Shown: positions 51,962 to 62,900, counted from the first letter of the stretch. The stretch: 64,000 nucleotides of DNA from JAHEFT01 sp964443145 (GCA_964443145.1 CAYUBS010000002.1:1-64000), one strand, 5' to 3'. The notes: generated from the sequence alone by a model not told the origin. A program made the numbers and translations.

Positions 51962-54397
51962 ATGAAGATTTTACTGATCACCCAGGAAGCCCCACTGCTG
52001 AACCACGAAGTGGTGAGCGGCAATGCTATTCGAAGCCAGCAAATCAGTTCAGCGCTTGAAGGCGCGGGCCACGAGGTTGAACAGGTTTGGCTGAGCAAGG
52101 ATTCCACGCCATACAGGCGATCGGGTTCAACCTTCCGCAATCAGGACGACTTAAAGGGCATCCTGATGAAACAGGAACCCGAGGCCATCATCGTCTCCTA
52201 CTGGGAATTGCTCGGCCTGTTGCCACATGAGAGCAACGTTCCGGTAGTCCTGGATTACGTGGCCCCCCGCTCGCTGGAAGAACTGTACGAATCGCCTTCA
52301 ACGGTCACTGCCAGCCTCAAGCGACTGGTTCACAACCTGCGCCGCTGCGACCTGGTACTCGTGGGTAACGAGTTGCAGAGCCACTTGCTGGTCAACCTGC
52401 TGATAGAAGCCGGGTTTGATCTGCGCGGCTCCAACCCCATCAGAGTCGTTCCTTTAGGAGCTGAAATTACTGATCCGCCGCAATCAGACCCTGCCCGGGA
52501 TGGCTGGCTTTTCGTCGGCGGTGGTGTGACCTGGCCGTGGCGTTCGGCAGAGCCTTACCATGCTGAGCTGGAAACTTTTGCGCAACGGAATCACCCGGGT
52601 ATGCAACTGGTTCAATTCGGCGGTGACTATCGCTGGCATGACAGCACCCCAGCAGGCGATCAGGCCGGCGCGGGTGAAACCGGCGCGGTGCAAATCCGTG
52701 AATTGCTGCCTTACCGGCAATACAGTCAATTTCTCAGCCAAAAAGCTCATATCGGAATCGAACTGGCCGAGTGGAACATCGAGCGGCAATACAGTCAGTC
52801 TTTTCGTTCACTGGAGTTCCTCCGCCACGGGCTGCCCATCCTTTGCAATCGCTACCTTCCGCTGGCCAGACTGGTCGAAGAATATGATGCGGGCTGGGTC
52901 GTCGATGAACCGGAATCGCTGGCTCCGCTGCTCGCTGAAATCATCGCCGCGCCCGATAAATGGAAGGAAAAGTCGGCCAACGCACAGAAACTGGTCAATG
53001 TCGCATTACAACCGCAAACCTCTACTGAGCCGCTGCTGGACTGGTTAAAATCACCGCAAAAGGCAGCCCGGCTCAAGACCGGCCCCATCAGCAGGGAAAC
53101 CGCACCTGTGCTCGGCGTACCACCCTTTGGCGAGCGGCTGAAACGGCAGTTCAGACTGGCCTGGACCGTTCTGCTGAACCGTTTGTTCGGTCAGGATCGC
53201 GGGCAGGGAATCATAATCGTCACGCGTGGTGACCTGTTCCCGCCGGACCACGGAGCCGCCGTGCGCACGGTGGAAAGTGCCAAAGCACTCGCGCGCAGCG
53301 GCATCCGGGTGGGCATCGTCACCGACGATCGCAAACACTGGTTCGAGCTGGTCGGTGAGGATACCGTGGCGCGTAAATACCCTGTGTGGACCCGGTTAGT
53401 AAGCATCCCAGGCCCGCTGGCCAAGCTGTTGCACTTTTCCAAAGACCTGCCCTACAGCAACAGTTTTTTGTATCTGCCGATGACTGATGGTTCGTTTTTC
53501 TGGCGAACCATCGCTGCCTCCCGCGCCCTCCATGCAGGCGTGCTGCAGGCCGAATTTCCTGCCTATGCGCTGCCCTGCATCAGGGCCCGCGAAACGCTCG
53601 ACTGCCGTGTGGCAATGGTTCAGCACAATGTTGAATATGACCGTATCAGAGCGCAGGTTCCTGAACTCACGCAGGAGCAGTATGAAAACCTCAAAGCGAT
53701 CGAAATCGACCTCTGCAACCGCTGTGATGCCGTTGTCTGCGTGTCAGACAACGACCGCCAGAAGCTGGGCGAGGATGGCGTCCATCCGGAGTTGCTTCAC
53801 ATGGTGCCGCACGGCGTCAACCTGACCGAATTTGATGCGCCATCCATCATAGACGCCCGCGCGGAATATGGCATCGCAGACGATTGTCCCTTACTGGTAT
53901 ACCACGGTACCTATTCGTACCCGCCCAACCGGGAGGCATTGCAGATTTTCGCTGACATTCTGCTGCCAGGACTGGAAGACAGGGGACTCAAGTGTCACTT
54001 GCTGGCGGTCGGACGCAATCCACCCGCCACTCCTCCGCACCCGCGGATTCACCTGACGGGCAGCGTCGAAATAGTCGCGCCGTGGCTGAAGGCCGCTGAC
54101 CTGTCGGTAATCCCATTGGTTGAAGGCGGCGGAACGCGGATGAAAATCATCGATTGTTTTGCAGCATGCCTACCGGTCATCAGCACCCGTAAAGGAATCG
54201 AAGGCATACCCGTCGAGCCCGGCAAACAGGCCCTGGTGCTGGACGATTGGGAAGAGATCATCAACGCCATCATAGACCTGTGGGAAGACCCCGACGGGGC
54301 CAGGAAACTGGCCATGGCCGGTCGGGCACTGGCTGACAGCCTGGACTGGAACGCCGCAGCCGCGAAATACCGTTCGATCTACTCCGCATTGCCTTAA
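51962..54397 (+). CDS. Tandem two-domain glycosyltransferase (GT4-like + GT4)
   Basis: 811 residues with no membrane segment. Two Rossmann-type glycosyltransferase units: residues 1-about 360 (KILLITQEAPLLNHEVVSG; LFVGGGVTWPW; LPILCNRYLPLARLVEEY, a weak GT4-like unit) and about 410-811, a better GT4 unit (GIIIVTRGDLFPPDHGAAVRT; HNVEYDRIRAQ; VYHGTYSYPPNREA; IPLVEGGGTRMKIIDCFAA, which holds the nucleotide-sugar E-x7 region). The domains are joined by a Pro/Arg-rich linker near 375-415. It probably adds two successive sugars to a surface glycan. Substrate unknown. It follows mgtE by 17 bases. Confidence 0.85.
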   Translation: MKILLITQEAPLLNHEVVSGNAIRSQQISSALEGAGHEVEQVWLSKDSTPYRRSGSTFRNQDDLKGILMKQEPEAIIVSYWELLGLLPHESNVPVVLDYVAPRSLEELYESPSTVTASLKRLVHNLRRCDLVLVGNELQSHLLVNLLIEAGFDLRGSNPIRVVPLGAEITDPPQSDPARDGWLFVGGGVTWPWRSAEPYHAELETFAQRNHPGMQLVQFGGDYRWHDSTPAGDQAGAGETGAVQIRELLPYRQYSQFLSQKAHIGIELAEWNIERQYSQSFRSLEFLRHGLPILCNRYLPLARLVEEYDAGWVVDEPESLAPLLAEIIAAPDKWKEKSANAQKLVNVALQPQTSTEPLLDWLKSPQKAARLKTGPISRETAPVLGVPPFGERLKRQFRLAWTVLLNRLFGQDRGQGIIIVTRGDLFPPDHGAAVRTVESAKALARSGIRVGIVTDDRKHWFELVGEDTVARKYPVWTRLVSIPGPLAKLLHFSKDLPYSNSFLYLPMTDGSFFWRTIAASRALHAGVLQAEFPAYALPCIRARETLDCRVAMVQHNVEYDRIRAQVPELTQEQYENLKAIEIDLCNRCDAVVCVSDNDRQKLGEDGVHPELLHMVPHGVNLTEFDAPSIIDARAEYGIADDCPLLVYHGTYSYPPNREALQIFADILLPGLEDRGLKCHLLAVGRNPPATPPHPRIHLTGSVEIVAPWLKAADLSVIPLVEGGGTRMKIIDCFAACLPVISTRKGIEGIPVEPGKQALVLDDWEEIINAIIDLWEDPDGARKLAMAGRALADSLDWNAAAAKYRSIYSALP

Positions 54398-54399
54398 GA

Positions 54400-55092
54400 T
54401 TATTTACCCTGGGCGGGTTTGGAAGCCACCTTGTTACGGACATAAACGGGCTGTGCAAGCCCTGCCGGTAGCGGCTCATTGGATTTCAGCCAATTCAATG
54501 CCAGTCTGGCTACCGTTTCCGCACGTGGCCGGATTTCGGCATGACAAGCGATAGCCGCAAACCCTAGTGATTCCAGTTCAGTGAATCGACTAAATCCATT
54601 ACCGGCGGCGACAAAAGGAGTGGCCACAGGTGTGGAGACCGCATCGGGCGGGCATACTCTCTCCTCTCCCAGGACCTCGACATATGCCCCGGCTGCGCAA
54701 TGAAAATCGGCCGTATAGACTTCATTCATCCGGGCATCCATTGCCACGCAAACCGAATGTGCAGAACCCTGGGAAAGTTCGATTGCCTCCTGTGCAACAG
54801 CTGCCAGCGAAGACACCGGAACAACAGGCAAGCCGGCGCCCCAGGCCAACCCCTGGATAACGCCGATGCCGATTCTCAGGCTGGTAAAACTACCCGGGCC
54901 GCGACCAAAGGCAATGGCATCAAGGTCAGCCAGCGGCAAACCCGCCTGGTCCAGCAAGGACTGGATAGCCGGCAGCAACAACTCGGCGTGACGCATCGGC
55001 GCGACCTCAAAAAATTCGCTGATCTCACCGTCGTAATCCAGACACACCGAACAGGCTTCAGCCGATGTTTCCACCGCCAGCAATTTAGTCAT
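54400..55092 (-). CDS. tsaB: tRNA threonylcarbamoyladenosine synthesis protein TsaB
   Basis: 230 residues, ASKHA fold. TsaB partners TsaD and TsaE in making t6A37 of ANN-decoding tRNAs. LAVETSAEACSVCL at the start and FGRGPGSFTSLRIGIGVIQGLA are diagnostic. Its ATG is 8 bases within the helicase gene end. The tsaB-dinG/yoaA neighbourhood is common in Gammaproteobacteria. Confidence 0.95.
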   Translation of the reverse strand: MTKLLAVETSAEACSVCLDYDGEISEFFEVAPMRHAELLLPAIQSLLDQAGLPLADLDAIAFGRGPGSFTSLRIGIGVIQGLAWGAGLPVVPVSSLAAVAQEAIELSQGSAHSVCVAMDARMNEVYTADFHCAAGAYVEVLGEERVCPPDAVSTPVATPFVAAGNGFSRFTELESLGFAAIACHAEIRPRAETVARLALNWLKSNEPLPAGLAQPVYVRNKVASKPAQGK

Positions 55093-57007
55093 GGAAAAAC
55101 CTCTCTACTTCGGCACGCCCTGTCGCGAGTTTCATGGGTGGCAGGCTTTCCAGAAAAACCCGGCCATAGGATTTCGTTCTGATTCTCGGGTCACAGATAA
55201 CCAGGGCCCCCCGGTCGTTGACGTCCCGAATCAAACGGCCCGCACCCTGCTTGAGGGAAATAACCGCCTGCGGCAGGTATAACTGCGTAAACGGATTTCC
55301 ACCGGACCGGCGCAGAGAATCGCTGCGTGCCTCCATCACCGGGTCATCCGGTGCAGCAAAGGGCAGTTTGTCTATCACCACCAACGACAGTGCTTCACCG
55401 ATCACATCCACGCCCTCCCAAAAACTGGCCGAACCCAGCAGGACACCTTGTCCGGACTCCCGAAATTGCTCGAGCAAAAGGCTACGGGGCTGCTCACCCT
55501 GGACGAATAACGGGAACTCAATTTCACCGTCCAGCAGTTCTGCCGCACGCCGTAACGACCGGTGTGAAGTAAATAACAGGAAGGCCCGCCCCTGACTCGC
55601 CTTGAGCAGTGGAACCACCTGCTCCAGCAAGGCCGGTACAAATTCAGCATCGCGCGGTTCCGGAATTTCTTCAGGCAGCCACATCAGTGCATTAGTCGCG
55701 TAATCGAAAGGCGAATCCAGCTGCAGAGTCTTTGCATCAGCCAGACCCATCTGGTCGGTGAAGTGGGAAAAATCACCCCGCACGGAAAGTGTCGCCGAGG
55801 TGAATACCCAGGCGGCTTCCACGGTTTCCATAAACTGGTTGAATACTTCAGAGACTTCCAACGGCGTAATGTGCAGCGCAAAACCCCGCCCGCGTTTCTC
55901 GAACCAACGCACCTCGTCGGTTGTTTGCGGCGTGTCGAACCGGTCCAGCCTGCCCTGTAACTCACCCAACCGCTCGATACAGCCGTCCATGCTGCGTGCG
56001 CCGCCTTCCAGTTGCTCCGCCGCGCCAGCCAGTGCGTTAATCGCATGGTCCAGTTCCTGTAACGCGACGCGGACAGGAGCGTCACGGACCAGATCGCTCC
56101 AGGAGCCCCGATCAGGCATCCTCTGTGCGATAACAAGTTGAATTTCCTTCAATTTCTGCAGGCAGTCCGCAACCGGTTCGCGCAATATTCCCATCGCGCC
56201 GCTGACTTCGGCCGACTCGGCCAGGAAATCACGGCACAGATCCTGAATCTGCCTGGCGGTCAGCGAAATACTGAAGAAGCGGGTAGCCGTTTCAGGTGCC
56301 TGGTGGGCTTCGTCGATGATGAAGGCGGCAGCGCCGGGCAGCACTTCCCCGAAACCACTCTGCTTAATCGCCATATCAGCGAACAGCAGATGATGATTCA
56401 CCACCACCACGTCTGCGTCCTGCGCCTCACTTCGGGCTTTTGCCACGTGGCAATTTTCGAACTGCGGGCATTCACCGCTCAGGCAGTTCTCCGCCGTCGA
56501 AGTGACAAATGGCATCAGGCCGCTGTCTTCGGTGATCACCCCGGCTATCGACAGGTCACCATCCGAAGTACGGGCAGACCAATCCATCACTGCTTCCAGC
56601 TCTGTGACCGCCTCACGGCTGGGCAGACGGCCCTCGGTACGGGCCAACATCATGCGGTGCAGACAAAGATAATTGGCACGACCCTTCAACAGTGCCGGCT
56701 TGATGGACAAACCCAGCGCCTCGCACACCATCGGGAGATCTCTGAAAAACAACTGGTCCTGCAGTGTCTTGGTTCCAGTGGAAATGATGACCCGCTCCCC
56801 ACTGAGCAAGGCAGGAACCAGGTAAGCGAGCGTTTTACCAATGCCGGTTCCGGCCTCCACCACCAGTGATTGCCGCCCGGCCAGCGCCTGCTCCACTGCT
56901 TCAGCCATCTGGATCTGCGCATCACGCGGTGCGAAGGTGGTCAGCTTTTCTGAGAACGGCCCGTCCGCACCCAGCAGACGGGCACTTTTGCCCGGAGATT
57001 CCATCAT
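55085..57007 (-). CDS. DinG/YoaA-family Fe-S DNA helicase
   Basis: 640 residues, XPD-like superfamily 2 helicase. Walker A EAGTGIGKT, DEAH box IIDEAHQAPE, and four cysteines for a [4Fe-4S] cluster (in NYLC and ENCLSGECPQFENC). Motif VI QGAGRLIRD near the C-terminus. The length and tsaB neighbour fit YoaA, a partner of the polymerase HolC in E. coli, better than DinG. ATG at 57007 or the next codon. Confidence 0.93.
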   Translation of the reverse strand: MMESPGKSARLLGADGPFSEKLTTFAPRDAQIQMAEAVEQALAGRQSLVVEAGTGIGKTLAYLVPALLSGERVIISTGTKTLQDQLFFRDLPMVCEALGLSIKPALLKGRANYLCLHRMMLARTEGRLPSREAVTELEAVMDWSARTSDGDLSIAGVITEDSGLMPFVTSTAENCLSGECPQFENCHVAKARSEAQDADVVVVNHHLLFADMAIKQSGFGEVLPGAAAFIIDEAHQAPETATRFFSISLTARQIQDLCRDFLAESAEVSGAMGILREPVADCLQKLKEIQLVIAQRMPDRGSWSDLVRDAPVRVALQELDHAINALAGAAEQLEGGARSMDGCIERLGELQGRLDRFDTPQTTDEVRWFEKRGRGFALHITPLEVSEVFNQFMETVEAAWVFTSATLSVRGDFSHFTDQMGLADAKTLQLDSPFDYATNALMWLPEEIPEPRDAEFVPALLEQVVPLLKASQGRAFLLFTSHRSLRRAAELLDGEIEFPLFVQGEQPRSLLLEQFRESGQGVLLGSASFWEGVDVIGEALSLVVIDKLPFAAPDDPVMEARSDSLRRSGGNPFTQLYLPQAVISLKQGAGRLIRDVNDRGALVICDPRIRTKSYGRVFLESLPPMKLATGRAEVERFFHD

Positions 57008-57014
57008 GCTACGG

Positions 57015-57530
57015 TCACAGACCCCGGGGCTTGGTGTTCATACACGCGCTGGCCTTTTGCTCCGCCTTCGCGGCTTCGGGATGGTCGCCGAGGTGTTCGC
57101 GGGAAACGCTTATGGTGCGCCAGTTTCGGCTGCATATCTCACCCACCCTGGGACCAATATCATAGGATCGGGTGGCAAAGTTAAGCGCCTGCTCATAGTC
57201 TTTCATCTGCAACTGGACCTCCGCCAGGCTCTGGAGAATTTCCGGATCACGCGGCTGGATCCGCAGCGCGCGTTCCAGCAGCGTGGCCGCCTGCCCAAAA
57301 TCACCGCTAGACTCTGCCGTACTGGCGTCAGCCAGCAACTCCTTCACCGCCGGGTTTTGCAATGGGAAAACCTGCACGCCGGCGCTGTCCTCTTTCGCCG
57401 GTTCACGCACCCGCGAGTCCACTTCGCGGTCCGTTGAAGGCGCAGGTTCAGGGCTCGTTACGCAGGCGCTGAGGAACGCGACCAGCGCCACGGCCAATAG
57501 AGTTGAGGTTGCGCGCAATGCGCGCGTCAA
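57015..57530 (-). CDS. lpoP: TPR lipoprotein, probable PBP1B activator LpoP
   Basis: About 171 residues from a TTG at 57530 that stands one base after the PBP1B stop; an ATG at 57578 inside mrcB would give an implausibly long signal. Lipobox FLSAC (Cys23), a Ser/Pro/Glu linker, then a compact TPR region (NPAVKELLADA; AATLLERALRIQPRDPEILQ; YEQALNFATRSYD; RNWRTISVSREHLGD). In Pseudomonas aeruginosa the TPR lipoprotein LpoP, encoded next to ponB, activates PBP1B. Gene position, size and the RNW plus LERALRI pattern agree. E. coli LpoB is unrelated in fold. Confidence 0.75.
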   Translation of the reverse strand: MTRALRATSTLLAVALVAFLSACVTSPEPAPSTDREVDSRVREPAKEDSAGVQVFPLQNPAVKELLADASTAESSGDFGQAATLLERALRIQPRDPEILQSLAEVQLQMKDYEQALNFATRSYDIGPRVGEICSRNWRTISVSREHLGDHPEAAKAEQKASACMNTKPRGL

Positions 57531-57531
57531 T

Positions 57532-59880
57532 CTATTGTTTCTTCTTGCCAAACAGTTTTTTCCAGAATGATTCTTCATCTTCTTCCTGTGCCGCAAAACA
57601 CGCCGTGCTTTGCTTCGGCTCAGAGCCGTCAATAAATGGTATTTGTATAGCCCCGTCGCAGCCTTTGCCGGTCAAGTAGCCGCTCCGGGAATCTACCCAG
57701 AGCCAGTAGGCACCATCCGGCATTCTCAGGTCAACCGGCTCATAGGGCAACTGACGGAAAAGGCGACCCCACAATTGCATTGCCGCGTTACTTCCCGTCA
57801 CTCCGGCAGGGCTGTTGTCGTCCTTCCCCACCCAGGTTACTGCAACCTGGTTACGAGTATATCCGACAAACCAACTGTCGCGTTTGTCATTGGTGGTGCC
57901 GGTTTTCCCCGCCACGCTTCCAGCCTTGCCTAACAAGCCGGGCAGTGCTTTGGCGGTTCCCTGCTCGACCACCTGGGTAAGTGCGTAATTGAGAACGCTG
58001 ATCGCCTCTCGATGGGGCTGGGGCATCATCCTTAAGGGGTAGCGAACCAGTTCGTCACCGTTCGCCGTTTGCACCGCGATGACCGATCGCAAAGGCACGC
58101 TGTAGCCCCCGGCTGCAATGGACTGATAGATTTGGGTGACCTCAAGCGGCGTCAACTCCACAGCGCCCAGGAAAATGGATGGTACGGCGTCGATCTCGGC
58201 AACCACGCCCAGTTGCTGGATGCGGTTGAGGAGGTTATTGACACCCAGTTTAAGACCCAGCCGCACGGTCGCCTGGTTATAGGAACGGGTCAGTGCTTCC
58301 AGCAGGCTGACTTCACCATGAGACTTACCATCATAATTTGCCGGGCTCCAGTTACTTCCATTCGCCTGCTTCAGGGTCAGCGGCTCATCCTCGATCCGGC
58401 TGACCAGGCTGTAACTTTCGTTATGCTCCAGAGCCAGCAGGTAGACCAATGGTTTGATGACCGAACCAATCTGGCGACGCGCGTGTATGGCCCGGTTAAA
58501 TCCGGCCCGGCCCGGATAGCGATCGCCTACCAGCGCCTGGACTTCACCCGTGGAGACATCGGCTACTACTATGGCCGTCTGCAAGTTGGCCGGCAAACCC
58601 CGTTTCTCCAGCTCGAGAAGACCCTGGGTTGCGGCGGTCTGAGCTTTTTCCTGCACCGAAGGCGCCAGGGTCGTAAAAATCCGCAAACCCTCTGTCTTCA
58701 AATCGTTCTCGCGATAGATCTGCGCCAACTGCCTGCGCACCAGGTCGACGAAGGCGTGGTAGCGAATACCTTTTGAGCGGGGTTTTTCCGTCACACCCAG
58801 CCCCCGGGATGCCTCGCGCCCGGCCTCTGCTTTGGACAACAAACCCGTCTCGGCGAATGCGGCCAGTACCTGGTTACGCCTGGCCAGTGCCCGTTTCGGG
58901 TGGCGCCTGGGGTTGTAATAGGACGCCCCCTTCACCAGGCCGATCAGCAGTGCAACCTGGTTGGGCTCCAGCCGTTGCAGGGGCTGGTCAAAATAGAACA
59001 GGCTGCCCTGTCCGAAACCATGCACGGCGTAAGCCCCCTGCTGCCCCAGGAAAACCTCGTTGATATAAGCTTCGAGAATCTGTGACTTGTCGTAGTGCGC
59101 TTCCAGCAGGAGGGCCATGATGGCCTCGTTGAATTTGCGCGCAATGGTCCGGTCGTGGGTCAGAAAATAGTTTTTGACCAGTTGCTGGGTCAGCGTACTG
59201 CCACCCTGCACCGCCCTGCCTGCTTTCAGGTTGGCGAACGCCGCCCTGAGGATGCCACGCAGGTCAATGCCCGGATGGTGCTTGAAGTTACGATCTTCAA
59301 CGGCCTGCAAACCGGTAATCAGAAGCGGAGGCACATCTGCCACTTTCACCAGGCTGCGGTCTTCTTTTTGCAGCGGGTAGATGGCGGCAATCTCAGCGGG
59401 CTCGATTCGCGCGAGGTCCAGCGCCTTGCCGCCAGGCAGCGCAGTAACCGCCGCGACCTTTCCACCCGCAACCCGCACCCGGAAACGGCTGGCTTCTTCA
59501 TCCGCGTCATGAAAACGAAAAGAGCGGCGGTAAATTTCAACATTGCTGCCGGATACCCGGAACTGTCCCGGCCGTGACACCGGATCAGCACTCCTGTAAC
59601 CAGCAGCCTTCAATTCCATTTCAAGGTCCCGGACCGGTAGCAAGGCACCGGAATAGAGGTCCAGGGACCGGGCGTAGACGTGGCTCGGCAAATCCCATTT
59701 ACGACCTTCAAATTCAGTGGTCACCTGGTAGTTCAGATAGATTACCCAGGGCACCAACAGTCCGAGAGACACGCCAAACAGCAACAATCCAAAGCGCCAT
59801 ATTTTCCCGGCCCAGCGCCTCGATACCGGCTTGGCTGCTTTCTTTCTTTTTGCCGCAGTCTTCTTTTTGCGTTTAGTCAT
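57532..59880 (-). CDS. mrcB: Bifunctional penicillin-binding protein 1B
   Basis: 782 residues. A basic cytoplasmic tail (TKRKKKTAAKRKK), one membrane helix, UB2H-like domain (RSFRFHDADEEASRFRV), GT51 glycosyltransferase (EDRNFKHHPGIDLRG; GGSTLTQQLVKN; EAYINEVFLGQ) and transpeptidase with the SxxK Ser in IGSVIKPLV, SYN and KTG (AGKTGTTND). Polymerises and cross-links peptidoglycan. The TPR lipoprotein follows by one base, and the giant glycosyltransferase is divergent with 50-80 bases between. Confidence 0.96.
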   Translation of the reverse strand: MTKRKKKTAAKRKKAAKPVSRRWAGKIWRFGLLLFGVSLGLLVPWVIYLNYQVTTEFEGRKWDLPSHVYARSLDLYSGALLPVRDLEMELKAAGYRSADPVSRPGQFRVSGSNVEIYRRSFRFHDADEEASRFRVRVAGGKVAAVTALPGGKALDLARIEPAEIAAIYPLQKEDRSLVKVADVPPLLITGLQAVEDRNFKHHPGIDLRGILRAAFANLKAGRAVQGGSTLTQQLVKNYFLTHDRTIARKFNEAIMALLLEAHYDKSQILEAYINEVFLGQQGAYAVHGFGQGSLFYFDQPLQRLEPNQVALLIGLVKGASYYNPRRHPKRALARRNQVLAAFAETGLLSKAEAGREASRGLGVTEKPRSKGIRYHAFVDLVRRQLAQIYRENDLKTEGLRIFTTLAPSVQEKAQTAATQGLLELEKRGLPANLQTAIVVADVSTGEVQALVGDRYPGRAGFNRAIHARRQIGSVIKPLVYLLALEHNESYSLVSRIEDEPLTLKQANGSNWSPANYDGKSHGEVSLLEALTRSYNQATVRLGLKLGVNNLLNRIQQLGVVAEIDAVPSIFLGAVELTPLEVTQIYQSIAAGGYSVPLRSVIAVQTANGDELVRYPLRMMPQPHREAISVLNYALTQVVEQGTAKALPGLLGKAGSVAGKTGTTNDKRDSWFVGYTRNQVAVTWVGKDDNSPAGVTGSNAAMQLWGRLFRQLPYEPVDLRMPDGAYWLWVDSRSGYLTGKGCDGAIQIPFIDGSEPKQSTACFAAQEEDEESFWKKLFGKKKQ

Positions 59881-59960
59881 CTAAGCAGATGCCTCATAAG
59901 CGGGTGACATCACCCGGAGCATTGACCATAATGAAGGGATTTCGTGCCGAAAGCACCCCC

Positions 59961-62900
59961 ATGACCACGACTTTACCAGACCATCAAAACGAGCCCAATT
60001 CCCTTGGGAAATTGCTGAGCCAACATTGCGTGCAATGTCCGGGGCTTCCCTTGCTGTTGCTGGGCAAGGGCATCGCTGTTCCCGATTCATTTAAAGCGGC
60101 AATCTGCAGCCTTCTGGAGCAGGTTCAGGCCACTAACCCGGGACCGGTCGTACTGACCGTTCTGAGTAATTCGGTGCCCGACCTCAACCCGTTTGCAGGC
60201 CTGGCAATAGCGCCGGTTGATGTCCCCGATTCCGACCAGCTTGCAAGCCTGGTTAACCTGCTGGCCCCGGGTGAGATAACAGAATGGAACGACTGGCCGG
60301 ACCATTGCATCCTGGTTTCAGCGCAAGCGGCGCAGGCCCTTTCCGCTGCCGATACGTCGTCCGGTAATGCGCTGTTACGTTTGCAGGAGGCGGGTGGCAG
60401 ATTGTTGCTGGCAGACAGTGTCTTTCTACACGATCCGTCAAATAAATTATTTCAGTCAGATACTCTGCAACCCCATGAGCAGCAACGGCCTTCCGCCTGG
60501 GGCCAATTGCGAGAGCGGCTGGGACAATGGCTGCAGCTTCAGAACAGTCCACATCCAATGGATTGGGCACCGCTTGCTGCAGATTTCAGGAAAACGAAAA
60601 AGCCCGTCACACTGCATATCACACACAGCTGGGGTGGAGGTGTGGCGAAATGGGTTGAATCTTTCATCGAAGCGGATGACAGCGGCGTCAACCTCCAATT
60701 ATGTGCCGAGGGCCCGCAGTCCGGCAAGGGGTACGGGCAGTGCCTGGCTCTGTACCTGGGCAATCAACTCGAAACTCCGGTTGCCCGTTGGTGGTTACAA
60801 CCTCCCATCCAGTCAACCGTACGCGAACATGCTCAGTACCGGACCGTGTTGCTTGAGATCCAGCAACGCTATGGCATAGGCCGGGTGATGGTTTCGTCCC
60901 TGATCGGGCACAGCCTGGAAGCATTATCGACCGGTTTGCCGACGCTCCAGGTCCTACATGATTTTTACCCGCTATGGCCGCTGCTGGGGATCCACCCCGG
61001 ACACTACCCCGGCAACATGCCTGGCGAACGATTGACAAAAGCCTTGCAGGAACATGAGCTGTTACCTGGATTCCGGGACCGCGACACAGCTGGATGGCAA
61101 CTATTGGGACAGCAATGGCGGGAGTGTATTAAAAACAATGCCGTGCGTACGGTCGCTCCCAGCCAGTCAGTCGCAGACCTGCTGAGCGACCTGGACCCCG
61201 GCTGGTCCGGGATGGGCACGCAGATCATTCCGCATGGCTTGCCGGAGTTGCCCGGAAACATTCCAGTGCTGCCGAGAGACCGCGAGGACGGTCGCCTGCG
61301 GGTCGTGATTCCCGGGCGTATACAAGCCGGAAAAGGGCAGCAGTTATTACTCGAAGCTTTGCCGGAAATCACCCGCTTCGCCCATGTATATTTACTCGGT
61401 GCCGGCAAAGAGGGCGAAGTGTTTTTTGGCAAGTCGGGTGTCGATGTCATCATCCAGTATCGCCGTGAAGACCTGCGCGGCCTGCTGGCGACGATCGGAC
61501 CACATGTCGCAGGCCTGCTGTCGATCGTCCCCGAGACGTTCAGCTATACGCTCTCAGAAATGCAGCAACTGGACATTCCGGTAATCGCCACACGCGTGGG
61601 TAGCCTGGCAGAACGCGTCCGGCATGGCGAAACCGGCTGGTTGATCGAACCTGATGCGGGCGCACTGGTTGAAAAGCTGCGGGCGCTGGCTTCCAATCGG
61701 GATGAAATCCAAGCGGTTAGAGACAATTTGGCTGACGTCAGTTTATCCGGCACAACGCAGATGGTCGGCCAATATCAGGCCTTATGTGAACCGCTATCTG
61801 CAACGAGGGGACTGACCACGGCACAAAGTCCGGATCGAGCACAGGCGGCTGCCCTCGCCTTTCAAAAGACTGAGCTCACAACAGAAAAACGCCAATTGGC
61901 CAAACAGGCAGAGAGCCTTCAGGCCGAGGTGGAAAAACGCAGCAGCTGGGCTGAAGACAGTGAGAAATCCCGGCTGGAGGAAGTCGAGCGGCGCATCAGC
62001 TGGGTAGCCCAGCTGGAAGAGCAGCTGGAACATGAGCAGGCTGCGCATCGCCAGACCAACCAGCACCTGGAAGACCTCAGAACCATACACGACTGGGTGT
62101 TGGCCACGGCTTCCTGGCGCTGGACCAGGCCGTTCCGGGTGCTGGGCCGGGTTTTCAAAAACCTTAAACAGGCCCGGGCATATAATCCGCTGCGCTGGCC
62201 GTTGTTACTCTCCCAGCTGGTTCGCACCTTGAGCACCGATGGCCTAAGCGGTGCCCTTAACCGCTCCCAATCCAGCCAGGCGAAACACCACAAACCGGAA
62301 ATCCCGGCCGCTGCTGATATCGAATCGATTGGTGACCCGGAAGCGCCCTCAGCCTTTCCTGATGTTGAGGATCCGGACGTTTCCATCATCATCCCCGTTT
62401 ACAACAAGTGGCTCTACAGCGCAGCGTGTTTACGTTCTCTGGCCGAAATAGCATGTAAAACCAGTTTTGAAGTGATCGTCGTGGATGACCAGTCCAGCGA
62501 TGAGACACCGGACAGACTGGAACAGGTCAAGGGTCTGACGAACCTGCGCAACAAGCAGAACCTGGGGTTTGTCGGTAGCTGCAACCGCGGGGCTGAGGCC
62601 GCCAGGGGCCGCTACGTGGTGATGCTGAACAATGACACCCAGGTGCTGGAAGGTTGGCTTGACGCGCTGCTGGAAACCTTCAAGCGCCATCCTGATACGG
62701 GCATGGCCGGTGCCAGCCTGGTCTATCCTGATGGCACATTGCAGGAAGCCGGCGGTATCATTTTCCGGGACGGGTCTGGCTGGAACTACGGCAAGGGTGA
62801 TAACCCAGAGCGGCCCGAATACCACTACAGCCGCGAAGTCGACTACTGCTCCGGCGCTTGTATCATGCTGGAAACAGCCCTGTTCCGTGAGCTCGGCGGC

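Noticed and set aside
60367..60879. 170-residue frame inside the giant glycosyltransferase region
   Set aside because: It is in a different frame from the 1,346-codon frame that stays open from 59961 to the window edge with correct domain order.
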